Positions 25,745 to 34,665 are shown, counted from the stretch's first letter. The stretch: DNA of 64,000 nt from Dokdonia pacifica (GCF_900188275.1 NZ_FZNY01000002.1:124001-188000), one strand, 5' to 3'. The notes: generated by a model not told the origin, from the sequence alone. Translations and numbers: made by a program.

Positions 25745-26869
25745 CTACAACGTTATCGTAAGTTGCTCATCTATTATTAAATGTCTTATATCGGGTTTCC
25801 CTATCACATTTTCTTGTAATAGTTTTTTAATTTTTAATCCCGAAACATCGATAACACGATGTCCAAACATAGAAGATGTTGCTTCTTTGGAAGCAAATTC
25901 AGGAATAAACTTGATTTTATCACTAGTCAATTTTTCTACATACAGAATTCCTATATCTCCATCTAATGAATTTTTAAATAGGATATCACAATAACACTTT
26001 TGATGCTCAGGAATATTAAAATACAAGGTTTCATCAAAAACTGTATTATTGAAAGTATTTTCAATGGCAGTTATTATTGCAATAAACATAAATTGCCTTG
26101 TTATCTCTCGATCATAATCATTAGGATAATGACCCGCTTCAAACAGTATGGTTGGAGTGCCGTCAGCCTGAAAAGTGTCTCCTGTACAATTATGATTAAA
26201 ACCATCATCGTAAAGCCCGATATTTTTAGATAAGTACGGTGATAATGTATTATACATATGTGTAATCACTTGCATAGACCGCTTTCGCGAAAGCGTAATA
26301 CTCCTTTCTTCATCTGCCGAAGGGGCTAAAAACGAAAGGATAGACGGTTTTCCAGTATCTTCAAAACCATAAATAGTGCGTTGTCCATGAAGATTGAAAC
26401 AAAAATCTGGAGCAAAATCTTTATAAATATCCCAAAGTAATCTACTCTCTGGTTGAGATTTGTTTTGAGCATCTCTATTTAAATCTACATTATTTGCATT
26501 TATACGTGTATATCCATGCGCTCCATCTGGATTTAAAATAGGAATAAAACAAAGTGTACAAGAAGATAAAATAGTATCAAAGAGTGGTAATTGATCTGTG
26601 GTTTGAAAGGCATTAAAAAGGTCAAAAACTGCTTTAGTTGTAGTGCTTTCGTTTCCATGCATTTGTGACCAGAGTAATATTTTAATTTTACCAGTACCAA
26701 TTGTAACTGTATGGATAGGTCTTTTTTCTACAGAAAGTCCGCGTTGTTTTACTTCAAATTCAGAAGGTAATTTATCTAATAACTCACGAATAGATTCCAA
26801 ATGAATATAACGACCAAAGAGTTGTTTTTCGTGATTTTTTTTATGCCAGTTTAAAAGTGTCTCCAACAA
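25745..26869 (-). CDS. M14-family zinc carboxypeptidase-like protein
   Basis: The 374-aa protein has the M14 metal site HxxE in SQMHGNES, then LNPDGAHGYTRINANNVDLNRD (substrate-binding Asn-Arg), the second zinc His in FNLHGQRT and a possible catalytic Glu in ILFEAGHYPND. No signal peptide is seen, so it is cytoplasmic and may trim peptides or act on amino acid conjugates. Residues ITLSRKRS are coded by an exact copy of the dispersed palindrome. It is divergent from the XRE regulator gene, with shared operator-like sites between them. Confidence 0.8.
   Translation of the reverse strand: MLETLLNWHKKNHEKQLFGRYIHLESIRELLDKLPSEFEVKQRGLSVEKRPIHTVTIGTGKIKILLWSQMHGNESTTTKAVFDLFNAFQTTDQLPLFDTILSSCTLCFIPILNPDGAHGYTRINANNVDLNRDAQNKSQPESRLLWDIYKDFAPDFCFNLHGQRTIYGFEDTGKPSILSFLAPSADEERSITLSRKRSMQVITHMYNTLSPYLSKNIGLYDDGFNHNCTGDTFQADGTPTILFEAGHYPNDYDREITRQFMFIAIITAIENTFNNTVFDETLYFNIPEHQKCYCDILFKNSLDGDIGILYVEKLTSDKIKFIPEFASKEATSSMFGHRVIDVSGLKIKKLLQENVIGKPDIRHLIIDEQLTITL
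26281..26298. repeat. Dispersed palindrome, exact core, inside a gene
   Basis: GCTTTCGCGAAAGCGTAA with exact core at 26282-26293. It is read on the minus strand as CTT TCG CGA AAG, giving LSRK. Confidence 0.9.
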
Positions 26870-26883
26870 GGTTTTCGTTTTAT

Positions 26884-27174
26884 GTTTACAAAGTTAAACT
26901 TTATAAAATTTACATTTGTAAACATATGTATTTGTAGAAAATATTCCATTTGTAAACAATTCTGAGATATAATAACTAGTATGACTTGGAAATAATCCAC
27001 TTGTATAATCAATATAATTCAAAACATTATTAATCAATGGATTAAGATGTTAATATAAAGTAATAAGTTAAGTATTTTTAAAACTTATCAAAATAAAAAT
27101 TGCCTACTAAACATCAAAAATTTACATTTGTAACGTATATATAAGGAAAGGTGTTATTTACAATGGTAAACAAT
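26884..27174. promoter_or_regulatory. Divergent promoter region with repeated TTTACA/TGTAAA operator-like sites
   Basis: TTTACATTTGTAAA at 26909-26922 is an inverted repeat with a two-base spacer. A partial copy CATTTGTAAAC lies at 26947-26957, TTTACATTTGTAA at 27121-27133, a weaker GTTTACAAAGTTAAAC near 26884, and TTTACAATGGTAAA overlaps the likely ATG of the XRE regulator at 27163. Repeated sites in a divergent region with a regulator gene suggest autoregulation and control of the peptidase gene. Confidence 0.5.
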
Positions 27175-27561
27175 AAAATTTTTGCACAAAGACTGGATAA
27201 AATCCTTAAAGAATATGAATTATCTGCTGCTAATTTTGCAGATAAAATTCAAGTAGGTCGCGCTACTATATCACATATTTTATCAGGTCGTAATAAACCA
27301 AGTTTAGACTTTGTGTTAAAAATTACGCATGCATTTCCCGAAGTAGATTTGTATTGGCTATTAGAAGGAAAAGGATCTTTTCCTAAAGTTGAAGAATCCA
27401 CCTCCTCTACTCTAAATAATATTTCAACTAAAGTAGACAGTCCTGAACAAAATGTATCTACTACTATTGAAAATACATATAAACAGATTTCACAGAAAAA
27501 GATTAAGCGTATTATTTTATGTATGGAAGATGGTACTTTTGAAAATTATGAAATAGGATAG
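27163..27561 (+). CDS. XRE-family helix-turn-helix regulator
   Basis: From the ATG at 27163 (MVNNKIFAQRLDKILKEY) the protein is 132 aa; a GTG at 27151 would add four residues. Residues 8-60 are a Cro/CI-type HTH with NFADKIQVGRATISHILSG and NKPSLDFVLKI. It is followed by WLLEGKGSFPK, common in flavobacterial XRE proteins, and a Ser/Thr-rich linker with a basic C-terminal segment. Probable operator repeats lie upstream. Targets beyond its own region are unknown. Confidence 0.85.
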   Translation: MVNNKIFAQRLDKILKEYELSAANFADKIQVGRATISHILSGRNKPSLDFVLKITHAFPEVDLYWLLEGKGSFPKVEESTSSTLNNISTKVDSPEQNVSTTIENTYKQISQKKIKRIILCMEDGTFENYEIG

Positions 27562-27587
27562 GCTGTCCATTTTCGTATTTTTGTTGT

Positions 27588-27965
27588 ATGATTAAAAAAA
27601 TATTGCTTCCTGCTTGTATTCTATTATTGATTATTGCTTGCAAAACACCTGAAAGAGACTGTAATGCTTTTAAGACTGGTGAATTTAGTTATGAAGAGCT
27701 TATAGATGGAGTGCTTGTAACGACACGCTTCACTCGTAATGATACGCTTGAGGTTGCCTATTTTAATGAAGTAGTAGATTCTTCTAGTGTGCGTTGGATT
27801 AATGATTGTGAATGGATTGTACAAAAGATCAATCCTAAGAGTATGAGCGAAGAAAAAGCTGTTCATATGAAGATTTTATACACCGAAGGAGAATTTTATA
27901 CCTTTGAGTACTCCCTAGTAGGGAAAACCAAAAAACAAAGAGGAACCGCCAAAAAACTAAACTAA
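27588..27965 (+). CDS. Small lipoprotein of unknown function
   Basis: The 125-aa product has a lipoprotein signal: basic start, hydrophobic stretch and the lipobox IIAC with Cys at residue 18. The mature part has RFTRNDTLEVAYF and WINDCEWIVQKINP and looks like a small beta-barrel-type domain. As I recall, homologs are sometimes named after DNA topoisomerase IV in databases; nothing in the sequence supports that. The stop overlaps the start of the TerC gene (TAATG), so the two are coupled. Confidence 0.75.
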   Translation: MIKKILLPACILLLIIACKTPERDCNAFKTGEFSYEELIDGVLVTTRFTRNDTLEVAYFNEVVDSSSVRWINDCEWIVQKINPKSMSEEKAVHMKILYTEGEFYTFEYSLVGKTKKQRGTAKKLN

Positions 27966-28759
27966 TGTTCGATATTTTTGCTTCATCTGACGCATGGATT
28001 GCCTTATTGACACTTACTTTTCTAGAAGTTATCCTGGGAATTGATAATATTATCTTTATCACACTGGCCTCAGATAAACTTCCAGAGAAAAACAGAAAAA
28101 AAGCAACTAACATAGGTCTATTTCTCGCCATGATTATGCGTATAGTCTTATTATTTGGGATATCCTACCTCATTGCGTTAAGTGTACCATTCTGGCATAT
28201 CAATACTTCATGGATGACTGCGGGTATAAGCTGGCAAGCAATTATTCTCTTTGCCGGTGGGATTTTCTTATTATGGAAAAGTGTTCATGAAATCCATGAA
28301 AAAGTAGACGAAGCTGGTGTTGAAGAGCAAGAAATTAAAGATAAAAGCTCCTCCTCTCTTTCTAAAGCTATTATACAAATAGCAGTGATAAATATTGTTT
28401 TCTCATTTGATTCTATCCTTACAGCTGTTGGGATGACTAGTGGTCTTTCGCCAAATCCTGATGATGTACTAATCATTATGATTATAGCTGTCGTTATATC
28501 TATCCTTATTATGATGTTATTTGCAAACCCAGTAGGAGAATTTATAAATAAACATCCTTCATTGCAGATATTAGGGCTTTCATTTTTAATACTCATTGGT
28601 TTTATGCTTATAGCAGAAGCAGCCCATTTATCACATCTTAAAATATTTGGTTCTGAAATTGGAAGTATTCCAAAAGGGTACCTCTATTTTACTATTGCTT
28701 TCTCATTACTTGTTGAGTTTCTTAATTTTCAATTTCGAAAAAAAGCAGTCCCTAAATAG
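27965..28759 (+). CDS. TerC-family integral membrane protein
   Basis: The 264-aa protein has seven or so membrane helices. The conserved acidic TerC motif appears in LTFLEVILGIDNIIFI near residues 17-32 and again as IAVINIVFSFDSILTA near 140-155. Members are linked to metal (manganese or tellurium) export; here a cation role is inferred only. It is translationally coupled to the lipoprotein gene upstream and is followed by a terminator. Confidence 0.88.
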   Translation: MFDIFASSDAWIALLTLTFLEVILGIDNIIFITLASDKLPEKNRKKATNIGLFLAMIMRIVLLFGISYLIALSVPFWHINTSWMTAGISWQAIILFAGGIFLLWKSVHEIHEKVDEAGVEEQEIKDKSSSSLSKAIIQIAVINIVFSFDSILTAVGMTSGLSPNPDDVLIIMIIAVVISILIMMLFANPVGEFINKHPSLQILGLSFLILIGFMLIAEAAHLSHLKIFGSEIGSIPKGYLYFTIAFSLLVEFLNFQFRKKAVPK

Positions 28760-28780
28760 GTAAGAAACACTTAAAATTCT

Positions 28781-28813
28781 AAAAGCGATTATGATTTCAT
28801 GATCGCTTTTTTT
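28781..28813 (+). terminator. Rho-independent terminator after terC
   Basis: AAAAGCGAT (28781-28789) pairs with ATCGCTTTT (28802-28810) and is followed by more T residues. Confidence 0.8.
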
Positions 28814-28921
28814 GTGAAATAAAATTTGTTTTTGATTTAAATAGCTGAAAATCAGTATTATAATATTTTTGGCACGCAACTTGTTATGTAGATAGTGTGT
28901 TCATCAATCAAACACACAGTT

Positions 28922-30238
28922 ATGAATCTAAAAACTCGTATTATGAAAAAGTTTGCTTTATTACTCATCGGTCTTCTTACTATAGGATCAACTGCATATG
29001 TTGCAGCAGAAACTACAAACACTGTTCGTCGCGGTACTGTTTATGACGGTAGTAAATATATATTTGTAGAAAATGGAATTGAATTTTCAGTATTTCCTGA
29101 CGGCGAATTCGATTTTTACATCCCTCAATACACAGACGGTCTAGCCGTAAGTGTAAATGCAGGACCTGTAGGAATTAGTTTCAATACTGGTTTTGATTAT
29201 GATCCATATATCCAGTATGATGATTATGGAGCTGTTATTCAGATAGAAGGTACTCCATTATATTATGATTACTATGGACGTTTAACACAGGCTGGTGATG
29301 TACGTATCAATTATAGAAACAATAGATTAGTACAAGTAGGTGGATTATACGTACACTACAATAACTTTGGAGTATATTCTCATTACACTGGTTTTATAAA
29401 TCCGTATAACAGATACTATGTATACAGCCCATTTCACGCTTATTTTTACAGACCAGTATTTAATAGATGTTTAGTATTTACAACTCCATATAGAAGATAT
29501 TATACTCCAGTTCGCTATAGCTATACATATCACAGAAACAATTACTATAGAGGCTATGCAAATGGATATCACAATTCAAGACGTGACTTTAGACGCCCTT
29601 CGACTGGTCGTGTAGCACATAACAATGGACGTCGTGATAATGTAGATCGCAACAATGCACGCTTTAGAAGTGTTACTCCTACCTCTAGAAATAACTCAAG
29701 AGGAATTGCGAGCAGAAGCGATAGAAATACATCTAGAGATAACTCAAGAGGAATTGCAAGTAGAAGCGATAGAAATACATCTAAAGGAAACTCAAGAGGT
29801 GTTGCAAGCAGAAGCGATAGAAATGCATCTAAAGGAAACTCAAGAGGTGTTGCAAGCAGAAGCGATAGAAATGCATCTAAAGGAAACTCAAGAGGTGTTG
29901 CAAGCAGAAGTGATAGAAATACATCTAGAGGAACTGCAAGTAGAGCATCAAAGTCTTCTTCTAGAAGCGGAAATTCAAGAGGTGTAGCTTCTCGATCTAC
30001 TACAAAAAGATCTAGTAGTGCTTCAAGATCATCTTCTAGTAGTCGTGCAAAAAGTTCAAGAGCACAGCGCTCTAGTGCCCCTAAAGCATCTAGGAGCAGT
30101 TCTTCAAACAAAAGATCAAGTAGTGCGACAAGAAGTAGTTCTTCGAGCAAGAGATCAAGCAGCGCAACAAGAAGTAGTAGCAGTCGCTCTAGTTCTTCAA
30201 AAGGAAGAGCAACCACTAGCAGATCTCGTAGAGGATAA
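28922..30238 (+). CDS. Secreted protein with tandem 16-residue repeats and Ser/Arg-rich tail
   Basis: I choose the ATG at 28922; ATG 28943 gives MKKFALLLIGLLTIGSTAYV, a good signal peptide, and is also possible. The N-terminal domain is Tyr-rich with many strands and repeats such as YDYYGRLTQAG. From about residue 210 it is basic. Five near-exact copies of NSRG(I/V)ASRSDRN(T/A)S(R/K)(D/G) follow, encoded by 48-bp DNA repeats, then a long Ser/Arg/Lys tail (SSSSSRAKSSR, RSSSSKGRATTSRSRRG). The tail should bind acidic polymers. Family unknown to me. Confidence 0.75.
   Translation: MNLKTRIMKKFALLLIGLLTIGSTAYVAAETTNTVRRGTVYDGSKYIFVENGIEFSVFPDGEFDFYIPQYTDGLAVSVNAGPVGISFNTGFDYDPYIQYDDYGAVIQIEGTPLYYDYYGRLTQAGDVRINYRNNRLVQVGGLYVHYNNFGVYSHYTGFINPYNRYYVYSPFHAYFYRPVFNRCLVFTTPYRRYYTPVRYSYTYHRNNYYRGYANGYHNSRRDFRRPSTGRVAHNNGRRDNVDRNNARFRSVTPTSRNNSRGIASRSDRNTSRDNSRGIASRSDRNTSKGNSRGVASRSDRNASKGNSRGVASRSDRNASKGNSRGVASRSDRNTSRGTASRASKSSSRSGNSRGVASRSTTKRSSSASRSSSSSRAKSSRAQRSSAPKASRSSSSNKRSSSATRSSSSSKRSSSATRSSSSRSSSSKGRATTSRSRRG
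29693..29932 (+). repeat. Five tandem 48-bp coding repeats
   Basis: Units begin at 29693, 29741, 29789, 29837 and 29885, each coding for a 16-residue repeat starting NSRG. Units three and four appear almost identical at the DNA level, which suggests recent duplication. Confidence 0.85.
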
Positions 30239-30268
30239 AAAAAATAGATTTTTGGTTGGTTAGTTTGG

Positions 30269-30302
30269 GAAGTCCCTAGTAGCAATTAGCACTAGGGACT
30301 TC
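30269..30302 (+). terminator. Rho-independent terminator
   Basis: GAAGTCCCTAGT and ACTAGGGACTTC pair perfectly around a 10-base loop. It lies 30 bp after the stop of the repeat protein. Confidence 0.8.
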
Positions 30303-30306
30303 TCCT

Positions 30307-30332
30307 TTATACGCTTTCGCGAAAGCGTATAA
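30307..30332. repeat. Dispersed palindrome, fullest copy (26-bp perfect palindrome)
   Basis: The 26 bases are a perfect palindrome with exact core at 30314-30325 and flanks TTATACG and CGTATAA. It defines the consensus of the family in this window. It lies just after a terminator and before the M19 dipeptidase gene. Confidence 0.95.
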
Positions 30333-30416
30333 TTGCATATTAAAAACTAAAATACATGCATCTATAAGATTAACACACATTACGTATCTTTAGACAACAA
30401 AATTTAGAAACTAACT

Positions 30417-31736
30417 ATGAATAAATCAATCATCCTTGTGGCGATCTTACTTTTGTCTATCGCTTGTAAAGAAAGCAATACTGAACAGCCAGAAACTACA
30501 ACCCCTATGACGGAAGCAGAAATACTTACCAAAGCTAAAGAGATTCATAAAAATGTAATGACACTAGATACCCATTGCGATATCAATGTCAAGAACTTCA
30601 CTGACTCTATTAACTATACGCAAAAACTTACATCACAAGTAAATCTTCCAAAAATGAACGAAGGAGGGCTTGATGTGCCGTGGTTTATTGTATATACAGG
30701 ACAAGATTCTTTAAATACAAAAGGATATGCAGCTGCTTATGAGAATGCAATGTCAAAATTTGACGCAATTCACAAGCTTTGCGAAGAGATTGCTCCAGAT
30801 CAAATTGAACTTGCTACTACTTCTGAAGAAGCAAGACGTATATGGAAATCTGGAAAAAAAGTAGCTATGATTGGTATTGAAAACGGATATCCTGTAGGTG
30901 AAGATATTGGGAATGTGAAAAAGTTTTATGATCTAGGAGGACGCTATATGTCTTTAGCACATAATGGTCATAGCCAATTAAGTGATAGTAATACTGGGGA
31001 AGCTGATGATGTATGGTTACATAATGGTTTAAGTGATTTAGGAAAGGAAGTAATTGCCGAAATGAATCGTGTAGGAATGATGATAGATGTATCGCATCCT
31101 AGCAAGGAAGCTATGCGTCAAATGATTGAACTTACAAAGGCACCTATTATCGCATCACATTCATCGGCACGTGCACTATGTGATCACAGTCGTAATCTAG
31201 ATGATGAGCAATTACAATGGATGAAGGAAAATGGCGGTGTAGTACAAACGGTCGCATTTAAAAGTTATTTGAATACAGAAAAATTTGAAACACGTGTAAG
31301 TCATGAGGTAGAAATAGCCAAAGAGATTGCAGATTCTATGGGAGTTACCTGGTTAGATGGAAGAGCAGCAGTTATGGCATTAGATAATGAAGCTAGAGAA
31401 AAATATTTTGATTTCCTAGGAACAATGGCTGCCATACGTCGTGAAAAAATGAAAACTATGGATGACCTCCCTCCTGCTGTAAATGTGGCTGACTTTGTAG
31501 ATCATATCGATTATCTTGTTGAAAAAATGGGATTAGAGCACGTAGGTATCTCTTCCGATTTTGATGGTGGAGGTGGTATAGAAGGCTGGGAAGATGCTTC
31601 AGAGACGATGAATGTAACTATAGAACTTGTACGCCGTGGCTACACAGAAGATCAGATTGAAAAACTGTGGAGCGGTAATCTTTTACGTGTACTTGATGAA
31701 GTGCAAGCCATCGCTCAAGAAATACAAAAAGGATAA
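30417..31736 (+). CDS. Membrane dipeptidase (M19) lipoprotein
   Basis: The 439-aa protein has a lipoprotein signal with the lipobox LSIAC (Cys17). The M19 domain follows: the metal site HxD in TLDTHCD near residue 50, GIENGYPVG with the bridging Glu, SLAHNGHSQLSDS, IDVSHPSKEAM and IASHSSARAL with further His ligands, and SDFDGGGG near the C terminus. It probably cleaves dipeptides at the cell surface or periplasm. It is followed closely by a small membrane protein gene. Confidence 0.92.
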   Translation: MNKSIILVAILLLSIACKESNTEQPETTTPMTEAEILTKAKEIHKNVMTLDTHCDINVKNFTDSINYTQKLTSQVNLPKMNEGGLDVPWFIVYTGQDSLNTKGYAAAYENAMSKFDAIHKLCEEIAPDQIELATTSEEARRIWKSGKKVAMIGIENGYPVGEDIGNVKKFYDLGGRYMSLAHNGHSQLSDSNTGEADDVWLHNGLSDLGKEVIAEMNRVGMMIDVSHPSKEAMRQMIELTKAPIIASHSSARALCDHSRNLDDEQLQWMKENGGVVQTVAFKSYLNTEKFETRVSHEVEIAKEIADSMGVTWLDGRAAVMALDNEAREKYFDFLGTMAAIRREKMKTMDDLPPAVNVADFVDHIDYLVEKMGLEHVGISSDFDGGGGIEGWEDASETMNVTIELVRRGYTEDQIEKLWSGNLLRVLDEVQAIAQEIQKG

Positions 31737-31746
31737 TGGAAATCTG

Positions 31747-32019
31747 TTGACAGAAGAAGAAAAAAATAAAGAAAGACGTAAAATAGCTTCTCTAACTACA
31801 GAAGAATATCTTACGTTTTTCTTTTTTCCTTATAACGATACAGGTAGATTAGGGAGCTTCACCAAAAGCTATAATCAATCTGAAGATGAGCGTTTTGCAA
31901 AACATGGCTTTGAAACCAAAATAAAACAAGCAAAAAGTGCAAGAAAATTAGGATTCCTTTTTTATGCAATTATGGTGTTTATCCTTATAGTGCTAGCAAA
32001 ATACTTAGATTTCATATAA
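31747..32019 (+). CDS. Small membrane protein, 90 aa, probable TTG start
   Basis: The reading frame continues upstream into the dipeptidase gene, but the protein-like part begins LTEEEKNKERRKIASLTTEE, so I place the start at TTG 31747 (CTG 31744 is also possible). It has a charged N-terminal half with FFFFPYNDTGRLGSF and a C-terminal membrane helix (LGFLFYAIMVFILIVLA). No in-frame ATG fits. I do not know the family. It probably shares the dipeptidase transcript. Confidence 0.55.
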   Translation: MTEEEKNKERRKIASLTTEEYLTFFFFPYNDTGRLGSFTKSYNQSEDERFAKHGFETKIKQAKSARKLGFLFYAIMVFILIVLAKYLDFI

Positions 32020-32028
32020 ACAAAAGCC

Positions 32029-33552
32029 TTACATATCCCTTTCAGTACAAATTTGATTGATACGAAGGCGTAATTTACGTTCATAATCTTCTTGTAGCCA
32101 GTCTCTATAGTTTTGTGTATTATTCATGATACTATACGAATACTGTCTCACACGATACGCAATATCTTCTTTAAGCTTTCTAGCAAGAATACGAGCGTCA
32201 AAAACATCTTCACTATTCTCAATCACCATCATAGCGTGTTGCTCTACAGCATTATCGAGAGCGACTTTTGCTTTCTTACCTTCTGCTACTACCTTCTTAT
32301 ATTCTTTTTTGATATCAAAATATACCTTATCTGTATTTGCAAACTCTTTACGCAAATCTGGAGGCATAACGTATGCAAAATTACGTTCAATCTCTTCGTC
32401 ACCAATTAGATTTTCTAAATAGAAATCTGGGAATTGGAAAATTTCTTTCCAATCTATAGGAGCTTCCCATAATCCAAAACGAGCCGCATTGTTTCCTAAG
32501 TCTAAAACTTTGAAATTCTTTTTATTTGGTAAAACACGAGAACCACGCCCTATCATTTGAAAATACAGCGTCAAAGATTTAGTTGCTCTATTCAGTATGA
32601 TTGTATCGACTGTAGGTTCATCAAAACCAGTAGTAAGGATACTTACTGAGGTAAGAATAGCATCTGGAGTGTGTTTAAACCATTCTAAGATCTCTTTACG
32701 TTCTTTAGCACTATTTGTATTATCTAAATGTCGTATGGCATATCCAGCTTCTAAAAAAGTCTCCTGAACATATCTAGAGGTATTGATTCCATTATTAAAA
32801 ATAAGTGTTTTCTTTCCTTTTGATTGATCTTCATAGGCTGCAAGTAACTTTTCTTGCATCGAAGTATCTGTATACAGGATGTCTGATGATTTTACTGTAT
32901 AGTCTCCATTAATTCCCAATTTTAGAGAAGATAAACCTACATTATAGGAGATAGTTTGTGCTTTCGCCAGGAACCCTTTTTCTATCAAAGTAGGAATACT
33001 TTCACCTATCAGCAGTTCTTCATAGTTATCCTTCATAGGTAACTTTATATTTGAACTTAATGGTGTTGCTGTAACACCTAGGATAAATGATTTATGGAAA
33101 TAACTAAATAGTTTTCTAAAAGAATTATAATGTGCCTCATCTATAATCACAAGCCCAACATCGTCAAAACTTATTTGCTCTTCTTGTAGTCTATTGGTAA
33201 GAGTTTCTACCATTGCTACATAACACATATAATCTTTGGCACCTTCTAAAGACTTTACATCACTAGAAATAATCATGTTGGGTACTTTAAACCCAGAAAG
33301 CATGCGTGATGTTTGTACAGAAAGCTCTATTCGGTGTGTAAGAATAACTACTTTCTTATTATTCTTTTCTATATATCTTCTTACAATTTCTGAAAAAATT
33401 ACGGTCTTCCCTCCTCCAGTTGGAAGTTGATATAACAAATTGTAATCCATATTAGATCTATCCATGCAATCAAATATGGCATCAAGATCCTTTAATTGAT
33501 AATCGTATAATTCTTTTAGTGGTGCTTTATCTTCTTGTATAATCTGGCTCAA
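32029..33552 (-). CDS. DEAD/DEAH-box (SF2) helicase
   Basis: The 507-aa protein has motif I LPTGGGKT (residues 43-50), VVILTHRIEL (Ia), IDEAH (II), GVTATP (III) and QMIGRGSRV (VI), and belongs to the SSL2/type III Res-like group. It has no accessory nuclease or methylase domain. Neighbours are a DUF6155-like gene and a small membrane protein, so it is not part of a restriction system visible here. A DNA or RNA unwinding role is likely. Confidence 0.88.
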   Translation of the reverse strand: MSQIIQEDKAPLKELYDYQLKDLDAIFDCMDRSNMDYNLLYQLPTGGGKTVIFSEIVRRYIEKNNKKVVILTHRIELSVQTSRMLSGFKVPNMIISSDVKSLEGAKDYMCYVAMVETLTNRLQEEQISFDDVGLVIIDEAHYNSFRKLFSYFHKSFILGVTATPLSSNIKLPMKDNYEELLIGESIPTLIEKGFLAKAQTISYNVGLSSLKLGINGDYTVKSSDILYTDTSMQEKLLAAYEDQSKGKKTLIFNNGINTSRYVQETFLEAGYAIRHLDNTNSAKERKEILEWFKHTPDAILTSVSILTTGFDEPTVDTIILNRATKSLTLYFQMIGRGSRVLPNKKNFKVLDLGNNAARFGLWEAPIDWKEIFQFPDFYLENLIGDEEIERNFAYVMPPDLRKEFANTDKVYFDIKKEYKKVVAEGKKAKVALDNAVEQHAMMVIENSEDVFDARILARKLKEDIAYRVRQYSYSIMNNTQNYRDWLQEDYERKLRLRINQICTERDM

Positions 33553-33606
33553 AAATGAAGTTCTTTATTATGTTTAAATAGTAATCTTGCAAAACTAAGT
33601 GATTTT

Positions 33607-33622
33607 TACGCTTTCGCGAAAA
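33607..33622. repeat. Dispersed palindrome, near copy
   Basis: TACGCTTTCGCGAAAA has core CTTTCGCGAAAA, one mismatch, at 33611-33622. It lies between the helicase start and the end of the upstream minus-strand gene. Confidence 0.7.
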
Positions 33623-33656
33623 CATAATTAGAAAATCTCACAAGGGCTATCAACAA

Positions 33657-34172
33657 TTAATCAACAAAATCGTTTGCAACTTCTTCAAAAAGATCGGTAT
33701 TAGGCCAATTTTGTGATTCAGATTGATCTATGACTCCCTCTATTCTACTGCTAAATTCTTCTTTTAGTTGATAATAACTTACATATTGCATTACTTCTTT
33801 AAACGAAACAAGCATGCTTTTAAAGAATGCATCTGGCATTTTTGTAGCAGTATCACTATACGTTTGAGCGACTTCAATATTAAACAACATCAAATCACCT
33901 AGTAGTTTTGGGTCTACACCTAATAGTTTGTATTGCTTGATATATTTTTGCGCTACAGACCTTCTTTTACGTGCTCTTTTCCTTTTGGTTGGGAAATATT
34001 CGTTGCTAATTTTAATTTTCGCTTCTTCAATAAGCGCTTCTTCTTTAGGGTTAAATACAAAATCATAAAATGTCTTTACCTGCGGAATACGCTCATACAA
34101 ATCTATAATCTGCTCTTTCAGTGCTTTTTCATCTAATGCATCTATATATTTTTTAAGTGCTCGTTTACTCAT
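33657..34172 (-). CDS. DUF6155-like protein
   Basis: The 171-aa protein begins MSKRALKKYIDALDEKALKEQ and has VKTFYDFVFNPKEE, then a basic TKRKRARKRRSVAQKYIKQY and a helical C-terminal half. It resembles the DUF6155 family as far as I can recall. No signal peptide or membrane helix. It precedes the helicase by about 100 bp on the same strand, and its basic region could bind nucleic acid, but neither its function nor a link to the helicase is shown. Confidence 0.65.
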   Translation of the reverse strand: MSKRALKKYIDALDEKALKEQIIDLYERIPQVKTFYDFVFNPKEEALIEEAKIKISNEYFPTKRKRARKRRSVAQKYIKQYKLLGVDPKLLGDLMLFNIEVAQTYSDTATKMPDAFFKSMLVSFKEVMQYVSYYQLKEEFSSRIEGVIDQSESQNWPNTDLFEEVANDFVD

Positions 34173-34277
34173 AAACTAATATTGAAATACAAACGAATTT
34201 ATAACAAATTTTACTGGCAAAAAGCGATACAAAAACTTAAATTTGCAAACTACTAAATACTAAATCTACATCACCAT

Positions 34278-34643
34278 ATGAAAACACTTCAAAATTCTAA
34301 AGCCGTAAAATTGATTAACAAACTCATTGAAGATGTAGTTCAAAATGGTATTATCACAAATACCGTAGTAGAAGATTTAAAGGCTTTGCGACCATACACT
34401 ATAGATGAGCAATTACCATTACTAGCAAAAGCAACACGTCTTTCTGCAGAACATATAGAAGAGCACGAAACATTTGATATTCCTATTCCACAGGATGAGC
34501 CTATTGAAGGAGAAGAGATAGAAGCTGTAGAAAGTGATCCAAAAGAGAGCCTACATTACTTTTTCTGCTTAATACGTGATATCAATAAGAAAGTAAACGA
34601 AGAAGAATTAAGAGAGTATGTAAAAGCACTAAACGAGTACTAA
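34278..34643 (+). CDS. Small acidic cytoplasmic protein, 121 aa
   Basis: The protein is acidic and helical: KAVKLINKLIEDVVQNG, then LKALRPYTIDEQLPLLAKATRLS, an acidic stretch IPQDEPIEGEEIEAVESDP, and a C-terminal HYFFCLIRDINKKVNEEEL. It has no signal or membrane segment. I do not recognise it; my impression is that similar proteins are widespread in Flavobacteriia. It is divergent from the DUF6155-like gene. Confidence 0.65.
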   Translation: MKTLQNSKAVKLINKLIEDVVQNGIITNTVVEDLKALRPYTIDEQLPLLAKATRLSAEHIEEHETFDIPIPQDEPIEGEEIEAVESDPKESLHYFFCLIRDINKKVNEEELREYVKALNEY

Positions 34644-34665
34644 ACACATCTCATCATCATACTAT

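Noticed and set aside
27588-27965. DNA topoisomerase IV subunit, a name I recall for similar proteins
   Set aside because: The product is a 125-aa lipoprotein with no topoisomerase motif.
29693-29932. CRISPR array
   Set aside because: The regular repeats are 48 bp, in frame within one gene, and have no unique spacers. They code for a protein repeat.
30307-30332. The dispersed palindrome as a canonical parS or Noc-binding site
   Set aside because: parS (TTTCACGTGAAA) and the Noc site (TTTCCCGGGAAA) have 12-bp cores, while here TTTC and GAAA are joined by only GC. The spacing differs by two bases and the density is far higher than for parS.
32029-33552. Type III restriction enzyme or defence helicase
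   Set aside because: No nuclease domain, methylase gene or other defence gene is present nearby. The neighbours are ordinary genes.
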